Assembly: GCF_000701445.1 (NCBI RefSeq)
Contig: NZ_JNIX01000007.1
Span: 169,501-233,500, forward strand
Length of the DNA: 64,000 nucleotides
Origin: Brevundimonas bacteroides DSM 4726
Lineage (GTDB): Bacteria > Pseudomonadota > Alphaproteobacteria > Caulobacterales > Caulobacteraceae
Direction: 5' to 3'
The notes under the pieces were generated by a model. The model was given only the letters and a program-made list of their open reading frames with translations, was not told the DNA's origin and searched no databases. Position numbers and translations under genes: made by a program. This document shows positions 58,649-64,000 of this stretch, in pieces (position 1 is the stretch's first letter; each line of letters opens with the position of its first letter).

Positions 58649-59431
58649 TCAGCGCTCGACCATACGGGTGTAGAGGTGCCAGGTCGCATAGCCGAGCACC
58701 GGCAGGACCACCGCCAGACCGACGAACAGCGGCAGGGCGCCGAGCACCAGCAGCACCGCGACGCGGACACCCCAGGAGGCGACGGTGGGAATGTTGGCCC
58801 CGACGGCGCGGAGCGAGGTACCGACGGCGGTTCCGGCGTCGACCGGCTTGTCCACCACCATCGGGAAGGACACCAGCGTCAGGAAGACCGTCAGGACGGC
58901 GAAGACGGCGCCGACGGCGTTGCCGATGACGACCATCTGCAGGCCCTCGGGCGTGGAAAGCAGCTGCTCGAAGCCGCCGGCGATGGTCATGGGCGCGACG
59001 CGGGCGAGCGTGAACTCATAGATGATCCAGGCCGCCGCGATCCAGGCGGCGAAGAAGACCAGCGACATCAGGGTCAGCATGATCAGAGGCGTTCGGCTGC
59101 GGCCGTTCAGCGGATCGAAGAAGTGGCGATAGCTGGACGAGATGCCGAGGTCGCGGCGACGGGCGATCTCGTAGAAACCTGCGGCCACCGCCGGTCCCAT
59201 GACCGACAGGCCGGCCACCAGCGGGAAGAACACGGGGAGCAGACGGTCGTTCAGGGCGATGGCGGCGGCGAGCAGGCCGAGCACCGGATAGAGCACCGCG
59301 AGCACCAGGATGTCGCCGCGCTTGGCGTTGAAGTCCTTCCACCCTTCGGCCAGGGCCCAGTCGAGGTCGCGTCCGGTGATGCGGCGGACGGCGGGGGCGG
59401 CGGCGCGCGGGGAGACGGGAATGCTGGACAT
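58649..59431 (-). CDS. DUF2189 family membrane protein
   Basis: This 260-residue protein has about six transmembrane helices and the DUF2189 pattern: ALAEGWKDFNAKRGDILVLAVLYPVLGLL, GPAVAAGFYEIARRRDLGISSSYRHFFDP, and VVDKPVDAGTAVGTSLRAVGANIPTVASWG. This family is often found near cytochrome oxidase genes; the role is unknown. It ends adjacent to the MHS transporter on the opposite strand. Confidence 0.88.
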   Translation of the reverse strand: MSSIPVSPRAAAPAVRRITGRDLDWALAEGWKDFNAKRGDILVLAVLYPVLGLLAAAIALNDRLLPVFFPLVAGLSVMGPAVAAGFYEIARRRDLGISSSYRHFFDPLNGRSRTPLIMLTLMSLVFFAAWIAAAWIIYEFTLARVAPMTIAGGFEQLLSTPEGLQMVVIGNAVGAVFAVLTVFLTLVSFPMVVDKPVDAGTAVGTSLRAVGANIPTVASWGVRVAVLLVLGALPLFVGLAVVLPVLGYATWHLYTRMVER

Positions 59432-59572
59432 CGTGGACTCCGGAAGGCGGTGGGCGGCGGGGGTTCTCTTCGGTCTGGATACGCTGGGCGTGTGGGTTCG
59501 TTACCGGGAACCTAGGCGCGAGGGCGTGGCGCGGCTACCGGGGCGGGGTCACGGTTGGGTGATCGGGGCCGG

Positions 59573-59645
59573 ACCCCTCTCCCAGAGGGAGAGGGCTTGA
59601 GGCTCGCAGAGCGAAGCGATGCGCCAGCCGAAAGGGTGAGGGGTT
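59573..59645. repeat. Left inverted repeat flanking DUF559 gene
   Basis: It opens with CCCTCTCCC-AGA-GGGAGAGGG, a 9-pair hairpin, and ends GAAAGGGTGAGGGGTT. About 70 bases are nearly identical, in inverse orientation, to 60007-60077. The end overlaps the DUF559 stop codon. Confidence 0.88.
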
Positions 59646-60000
59646 ACGGTCTCGCCAGCCTGGCGTGATCGCGGATCGCCGACAGCACATCATCGAGGCG
59701 GGCGAACACATCGTCATTGCGGAAGCGGAGGACGCTCCAGCCGAGATGTTCAAGGTCCCGTTGCCGGTACTGATTCTTGAGGTCACGCTCGTCCTGGTCG
59801 TGGACACCGCCGTCCAGCTCGATGATGAGCCTGAGCTTCTCGCAGGCGAAGTCGGCGTAGTAGCGGCCGATTGTGTGCTGGCGGCGAAACTTGTGACCAT
59901 CGAGCTTGCCGCCGCGCAGGGCCGTCCAGAGGCGGGCTTCAGCGGGGGTCTGGTTCTGGCGAAGTCGGCGGGCGAAAGCGCTTCGGCGATCAGACGGCAA
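59644..60000 (-). CDS. DUF559 endonuclease-like protein
   Basis: This 118-residue protein of the DUF559 family has a Vsr/restriction-endonuclease-like fold: LRQNQTPAEARLWTALR, GHKFRRQHTIGRYYADFACEKLRLIIELDGGVHD (the D...E-x-D active-site pattern) and GWSVLRFRNDDVF. It starts at TTG 60000, with the GAGGGG ribosome binding site lying inside the flanking repeat. The repeats abut both ends of the gene, so the unit looks like a compact mobile cassette. Biological role is unknown. Confidence 0.88.
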   Translation of the reverse strand: MPSDRRSAFARRLRQNQTPAEARLWTALRGGKLDGHKFRRQHTIGRYYADFACEKLRLIIELDGGVHDQDERDLKNQYRQRDLEHLGWSVLRFRNDDVFARLDDVLSAIRDHARLARP

Positions 60001-60006
60001 GATGGA

Positions 60007-60077
60007 AACCCCTCACCCTTTCGGCTGGCGGATCGCTGCGCTCTCCGAGCCTCAAGCCCTCTCCCTCTGGGAGAGGG
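60007..60077. repeat. Right inverted repeat flanking DUF559 gene
   Basis: It reads as the reverse complement of the left repeat with only a few differences (for example GAGAGCGCAGCGATC for AGAGCGAAGCGATG). Its inner end supplies the DUF559 ribosome binding site, and its outer end lies just after hemA. Confidence 0.88.
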
Positions 60078-60080
60078 CTA

Positions 60081-61298
60081 TCAAGCCGCGACCGACGTCC
60101 TCGCCAACGCGCAGTGGCTCCAGATCTCGGACAGGGCGTCGATCAGGCGGTCGATGTCCTCGTCGGTGTGGACCGGGGAGGGGGTGATCCGCAGCCGCTC
60201 GGTGCCCTTGGGTACGGTCGGGTAGTTGATGGGCTGCACATAGATGCCGTGGTGCTCCATCAGCCAGTCGGAGATCATCTTGCACTTATGCGGGTCGCCG
60301 ACCATCACCGGGATGATGTGGCTGTCGTTCGGCATATGCGGGATGCCGGCGAGGTCCAGCCGCCAGCGGACGCGGGACACACGGTCCTGGTGGCGGGCGC
60401 GCTCCATCTCGGATGACTTCAGGTGGCGAACGCTAGCGCAGGCGCCGGCGGCGACGGCGGGCGGAAGCGCCGTTGTGAAGATGAAGCCCGAGGCATAGCT
60501 GCGCACCCAGTCGCACAGGGCGGTCGAGGCGGCGATGTAGCCGCCCATGACGCCGAACGCCTTGCCCAGCGTGCCCTCGATGACGGTGATGCGGTCCATC
60601 AGGCCTTCGCGCTCAGCCACGCCCGCGCCGCGCGGGCCGTACAGGCCGACGCCGTGGACCTCGTCCAGATAGGTCATGGCCCCGTGGGCCTCGGACACCT
60701 CGACGATCTCGCGGATCGGGCCGATGTCGCCGTCCATGGAATAGACGCTCTCGAAGGCGACCAGCTTGGGCCGCGAGGGGTCGATCGCGGACAGGAGTTG
60801 GTTCAGGTGCTCGGGGTCGTTGTGGCGGAAGATCTGGCGTTCCGCGCGGCTGTGGCGGATGCCCTCGATCATGGAGGCGTGGTTCTGGGCATCGGACAGG
60901 ACCACGCAATTCGGCAGCCGCGCCGCCAGAGTGCCCAGCGCCGCCCAGTTGGAGACATAGCCGGAGGTGAACAGCAGCGCCGCCTCCTTGCCGTGGAGGT
61001 CGGCGAGCTCGCGTTCCAGCAGGACGTGGTGGTGGTTGGTGCCGGAGATGTTGCGCGTGCCGCCCGCGCCGGCGCCGCAGCTGTCGAGCGCCTCGTGCAT
61101 GGCCTTCAGGACGTGGGCGGACTGGCCCATGCCGAGATAGTCGTTGGAGCACCAGACGGTGACCTCGTCGGGGCCGTCGCCGTGCTTGACGGCCCGCGGG
61201 AACGAGCCGCGCTTGCGCTCCAGCTCGGCGAAGACGCGGTAGTTGCCGCTGTCACGAAGGCTGTCGAGCTCCGCCTGGAAGAAGGTTTCATAGTTCAT
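60081..61298 (-). CDS. hemA: 5-aminolevulinate synthase
   Basis: This PLP enzyme condenses glycine and succinyl-CoA into 5-aminolevulinate, the precursor of heme and bacteriochlorophyll. It has 405 residues: [75 protein letters not shown] and the PLP Lys in [16 protein letters not shown] 61298 matches the family N-terminus; ATG 61328, which overlaps the puhE stop (ATGA), is an alternative giving ten more residues. It is the last gene of the puh operon in view. Confidence 0.96.
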   Translation of the reverse strand: MNYETFFQAELDSLRDSGNYRVFAELERKRGSFPRAVKHGDGPDEVTVWCSNDYLGMGQSAHVLKAMHEALDSCGAGAGGTRNISGTNHHHVLLERELADLHGKEAALLFTSGYVSNWAALGTLAARLPNCVVLSDAQNHASMIEGIRHSRAERQIFRHNDPEHLNQLLSAIDPSRPKLVAFESVYSMDGDIGPIREIVEVSEAHGAMTYLDEVHGVGLYGPRGAGVAEREGLMDRITVIEGTLGKAFGVMGGYIAASTALCDWVRSYASGFIFTTALPPAVAAGACASVRHLKSSEMERARHQDRVSRVRWRLDLAGIPHMPNDSHIIPVMVGDPHKCKMISDWLMEHHGIYVQPINYPTVPKGTERLRITPSPVHTDEDIDRLIDALSEIWSHCALARTSVAA

Positions 61299-61324
61299 GG
61301 CGGACAGTCCCCCGGTGGTCTTTG

Positions 61325-62131
61325 TCATTGGTCGGCCTTTGCGAGGGCGACGTGGTTGGATTTGGCGTTGCGGCCCAGCGCCCAGGCCCACAGCGCGCTC
61401 TCGGGCGCAGGGCGGCGGCGATTGGCCGGAAGCATGAGAAAGCCGTGTTCGAGCAGGCCCAGCGCCGCCAGCGACAGCATCAGGACGTAGCCGGTGCGGG
61501 CGCCGCCGCTGCTGAGCAAGGCGGCCTCGGCCAGCAGGATGGTCACGATGATGGAGGCGGCGAGCGAGACCGGGAACAGGGCGTTGAAGCGGGCGCGGCG
61601 GAAGTAGCTGCCCAGATAGGCCAGGCCCTTTGGCAGGAGGCTCGACGGCGGATTGGGCACGCCGAGGAAGATGTTGAGCTTGGTCGACAACCGCATGCCG
61701 AAGAGCAGCAGGAAGGTCAGGGTCCCGACCTGATTGGGCTGGCCCCAGGTCAGGGCGATGAACAGCAGGGCGGTCAGGGCCAGCGCGATCTCGTGGTGGA
61801 TCACGGTTTCCGTCGATACGGCGAAGCGGCGCCAGCCGGCGGCCTCGGGCGGGCAGGGCGTGCGGCGTGGGCCGGTCAGCTTGCCCATCAGAAAGCCCAT
61901 CTCGTGCCAGCCCCAGACCGCGAGCGCGGCGCCGAAGGCGACGTAGGCGCCGTTCGCGGTGGTGTCGTCGGCCGACATCCACAGCCCCAGCATGGCCGCG
62001 CAGGCCACGATCGCGCCGAGCATCAGCGACACGCCGAAGCTGGCGGCGTCACGACGCACCAGCCACAGGATCAGTCCCGTGGACGCCCACCACAGACCGG
62101 CGGCGACGATGAGGGGCTGAACCGCGTCCAT
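61325..62131 (-). CDS. puhE: Photosynthetic complex assembly protein PuhE
   Basis: This is a 268-residue polytopic membrane protein (six to eight helices) of the DUF3623/PuhE family: [87 protein letters not shown], and [14 protein letters not shown]. PuhE influences reaction centre/light-harvesting assembly and bacteriochlorophyll synthesis in purple bacteria. Its location between acsF and hemA is standard in photosynthesis clusters. Confidence 0.93.
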   Translation of the reverse strand: MDAVQPLIVAAGLWWASTGLILWLVRRDAASFGVSLMLGAIVACAAMLGLWMSADDTTANGAYVAFGAALAVWGWHEMGFLMGKLTGPRRTPCPPEAAGWRRFAVSTETVIHHEIALALTALLFIALTWGQPNQVGTLTFLLLFGMRLSTKLNIFLGVPNPPSSLLPKGLAYLGSYFRRARFNALFPVSLAASIIVTILLAEAALLSSGGARTGYVLMLSLAALGLLEHGFLMLPANRRRPAPESALWAWALGRNAKSNHVALAKADQ

Positions 62132-62133
62132 GA

Positions 62134-63255
62134 CTACCAGCGAGGATCCATGCGGACGTCAGCGGGAAGGGGGTGACGGTCGACCGGCAGGAGCAGCAGG
62201 CCGAGGAACGTCGCCCCCGCCTTCAGCGTCAGGCCGAGGCGCTGGATGCCGGCGACCAGGCCGCCCCTGGCCTTGGCGTCGCCCAGGGCGTCCGAGGTCC
62301 GGCGCAGGCGCTCCATGCCGGTGCGGAACCGGGGCTCATCGGTGCGGAGCGAGACCGGATAGATCTGCTTGGAGATTTCCGTGCAGATCCGGAAGACCTC
62401 GTAATCGTAGTCCGTGATGTCGACGCCCAGCGCCTTGTGGAAGGCCGGTCGCATGTGGTCGCGGACGTACATCGTGGCGTAGACGGACAGCAGGAAAAAG
62501 CGGATCCACCAGACGTTTCCGCCCGACAGCAGTTTCGGGTCATTGCGCATCAGCAGCGCGAAGGCCTCGCCGTGCTTGAACTCGTCGTTGCACCACTGCT
62601 CGAACCATTTGAAGATCGGGTGGAAGCGACGGTCCGGGTTCCGTTGCAGGTGGCGGTGGATGGCGATGTAGCGGGCGTAGCCGATCTTCTCCGACAGATA
62701 GACGGCGTAGAAGATGAACTTGGGCTTGAAGTGGGTGTACTTCTTGACCTTGGTCAGGAAGCTCAGGTCAACGCCGATCTTCGCGTCCTTCAGCGTGTCG
62801 TTGATGAAGCCGGCGTGGCGGCTCTCGTCGCGGCTCATGTATTTGAACAGGGCGCGGATGTCGGGGTTCTGAACCCGCTTGGCGATTTCGGCATAGAGGA
62901 CGCAGCCGGAGAACTCCGAGGTCAGGGACGAGACCAGGAAGTCGGTGAACTCCTTCCTCAGGTCCTCGGGCAGGTTCTCGATGATGCCGTCGAAGGCCGC
63001 GTCGCGCTTGAAATGGTCCTTGTTTCGGTCCTCGGCGAACTCGGCCATCAGGGCGTCCCACTGGGCCCGGACGGGGGTGACGTCGATGCGGTCCAGCGCG
63101 GCGAAGTCGGTGGTGTAGAACCGGGGCGACAGGACCGTGTCCTGGGTCGCCAGTTTCAGGGAGGACTCGGCGTTGACCTTCTGGCGCGCCGCCTCTCTGC
63201 GGAGTTCGGTCAGGCCGGGGGTTTCTTCATATTGATCGAAGGGGACGGCGGTCAC
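62134..63255 (-). CDS. acsF: Mg-protoporphyrin IX monomethyl ester (oxidative) cyclase AcsF
   Basis: This diiron oxygenase forms the isocyclic ring of bacteriochlorophyll under aerobic conditions. The 373-residue protein has [14 protein letters not shown], the diiron motif region [15 protein letters not shown] and [16 protein letters not shown] (E-x-x-R-H), [21 protein letters not shown] (second E-x-x-x-H), and [12 protein letters not shown]. Use of AcsF rather than BchE fits an aerobic phototroph. Its start overlaps the preceding small gene by four bases. Confidence 0.97.
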   Translation of the reverse strand: MTAVPFDQYEETPGLTELRREAARQKVNAESSLKLATQDTVLSPRFYTTDFAALDRIDVTPVRAQWDALMAEFAEDRNKDHFKRDAAFDGIIENLPEDLRKEFTDFLVSSLTSEFSGCVLYAEIAKRVQNPDIRALFKYMSRDESRHAGFINDTLKDAKIGVDLSFLTKVKKYTHFKPKFIFYAVYLSEKIGYARYIAIHRHLQRNPDRRFHPIFKWFEQWCNDEFKHGEAFALLMRNDPKLLSGGNVWWIRFFLLSVYATMYVRDHMRPAFHKALGVDITDYDYEVFRICTEISKQIYPVSLRTDEPRFRTGMERLRRTSDALGDAKARGGLVAGIQRLGLTLKAGATFLGLLLLPVDRHPLPADVRMDPRW

Positions 63256-63536
63256 AGGGTCCTCCGGGGTGTGAAGCTGACGTCGTAGAGTTCGCCGAAC
63301 TCCAGACCCGACGTCAGCCGGGTGAAGGTGCGTTCCAGCCAGGTGGCGCGGGTCACCGTGGCGGTGCGGCGGAAGGTGCGGCGTTCGCCAAACGCGACGT
63401 GGATTGGCTCGCCATGCACCTGGACCGCGTCGCCGGGGCCGATGACGGGATCGCCGTCGAGCGCCACATGGGCGCAGAGATTTTCGTCGGAGTGCTCGAC
63501 CTCGATCGTGCAGCCGGTGTCAAAACGACGGCTCAT
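63252..63536 (-). CDS. Small puh-operon protein, unknown
   Basis: This 94-residue protein with [42 protein letters not shown] and [44 protein letters not shown] is a conserved hypothetical usually found between puhC and acsF in proteobacterial photosynthesis clusters. Its role is not established. ATG 63536 overlaps the puhC stop (ATGA) and the stop overlaps the acsF start, so the three are translationally coupled. Confidence 0.85.
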   Translation of the reverse strand: MSRRFDTGCTIEVEHSDENLCAHVALDGDPVIGPGDAVQVHGEPIHVAFGERRTFRRTATVTRATWLERTFTRLTSGLEFGELYDVSFTPRRTL

Positions 63537-63991
63537 GCGGCGGTCTCCGAAGGCGGGGTCATCAGGTCCAGGAAGGCCTGGCGGTTGGTGGGGCCAAAGG
63601 CGTCCAGCTTGACCACGCGGCCGGTGGCCAGGTCCTGGATCGTCACCTTGCCGTCGGACCATTCGGTGACCCGGAAGGGCTGTTCGGAGCCCAGGCCCTG
63701 GGCGCGGCGGTCGCGGACCAGGCCGCGCAGCACGCCCCGGACGAAGCCGCCGGTGGCGGGCGGGATGATCCGCTCGCCGTCGTCGATCACCGTCACCAGC
63801 ACGCCGCCGTCATCCATGTCGGCAAAGCGCATGTCGGCCGCAGTGACGGGGGTGGCGTTCGACGCCTCGGCCACGCTGGGCGAGATCAGGCCCAGCCGCG
63901 TCGCCCCGACGCCGGCCACCGTCAGCCCGACCACCAGGATGGCGGCGATCAGGGGCGCTCGGGGAAAGGGCTGTTCGTCGAGGTTGGACAT
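63533..63991 (-). CDS. puhC: Photosynthetic complex assembly protein PuhC
   Basis: This 152-residue protein has one N-terminal transmembrane helix (LIAAILVVGLTVAGVGATRLG) and a periplasmic domain (DMRFADMDDGGVLVTVIDDGERIIPPATGGFVRGVLRGLVRDRR, FRVTEWSDGKVTIQDLATGRVVKLDAFGPTN) that match PuhC, an assembly factor for the reaction centre/LH1 core. The gene seems complete and is followed by acsF, puhE and hemA. puhA and puhB would be expected beyond the right edge. Confidence 0.92.
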   Translation of the reverse strand: MSNLDEQPFPRAPLIAAILVVGLTVAGVGATRLGLISPSVAEASNATPVTAADMRFADMDDGGVLVTVIDDGERIIPPATGGFVRGVLRGLVRDRRAQGLGSEQPFRVTEWSDGKVTIQDLATGRVVKLDAFGPTNRQAFLDLMTPPSETAA

Positions 63992-64000
63992 CTTCGTTTC

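Overview
The window looks like chromosomal DNA of a Caulobacterales alphaproteobacterium, most like Brevundimonas, with the genes of an aerobic anoxygenic phototroph. The evidence is very high GC, a CcrM-type GANTC methyltransferase, CtrA-like TTAA motifs upstream of cell-cycle and flagellar genes, two large TonB-dependent receptors, the division/wall cluster, and a puhC-acsF-puhE-hemA photosynthesis block at the right edge. The genus is an inference from gene content and remembered protein similarity; no search was run.

Layout. 0-4.7 kb (minus): a three-gene operon of a DsbA-like lipoprotein, a DsbA-like periplasmic protein and smc. 5-7.6 kb: two small unknown genes, a DciA/DUF721 gene and divergent mutY. 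7.7-11.6 kb: a glycogen-debranching-type glucosidase and a GT4 glycosyltransferase, separated by a GNAT gene. 11.7-12.8 kb: ccrM. 12.9-24.2 kb: murC-murB-(DUF5946)-ddl-ftsQ-ftsA-(TonB receptor)-ftsZ, a dcw cluster broken twice by foreign-looking genes. 24.3-26.5 kb: an MHS-family transporter, a GNAT protein and a small membrane protein. 26.5-32 kb (minus): an arginine succinyltransferase operon (M20 hydrolase, astA, astD, small membrane protein, astB). 32-38.6 kb: a membrane protein, then tamB and tamA. 38.7-42.1 kb: a lipoprotein, a hybrid histidine kinase, a class III CoA-transferase and tRNA-Lys. 42.2-45.7 kb: two lipoprotein-like genes, tgt, a 0.7 kb gene-free stretch and DUF983. 45.7-51.5 kb: a large TPR protein, HU, then fliO-fliP diverging from flgB-flgC-fliE. 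51.6-60 kb: a TPR/2OG oxygenase, a small exported protein, a second TonB receptor, a second MHS transporter with an extra domain, a DUF2189 protein and a DUF559 gene enclosed by inverted repeats. 60-64 kb (minus): puhC, a small puh-linked gene, acsF, puhE and hemA.

How the genes connect. Wall-precursor synthesis (MurC, MurB, Ddl) feeds the divisome (FtsQ, FtsA, FtsZ). CcrM methylates GANTC sites, and such sites occur in its own leader and upstream of ftsZ, so the methylase may time division genes as in Caulobacter. CtrA-like boxes also lie between fliO and flgB. TamA/TamB and the TonB receptors serve the outer membrane. HemA, AcsF, PuhC and PuhE supply and assemble the bacteriochlorophyll apparatus.

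The most unusual items are a duplicated murB 3' tail left downstream of an inserted DUF5946 gene, a DUF559 cassette bounded by about 70 bp inverted repeats that supply its ribosome binding site, and facing AGGGATT repeat arrays exactly where the fliE operon ends. Others are a low-GC membrane gene stitched into the ast operon, a Tgt lacking two of its three zinc cysteines, and a small family of hairpin repeats with compensatory stem changes.
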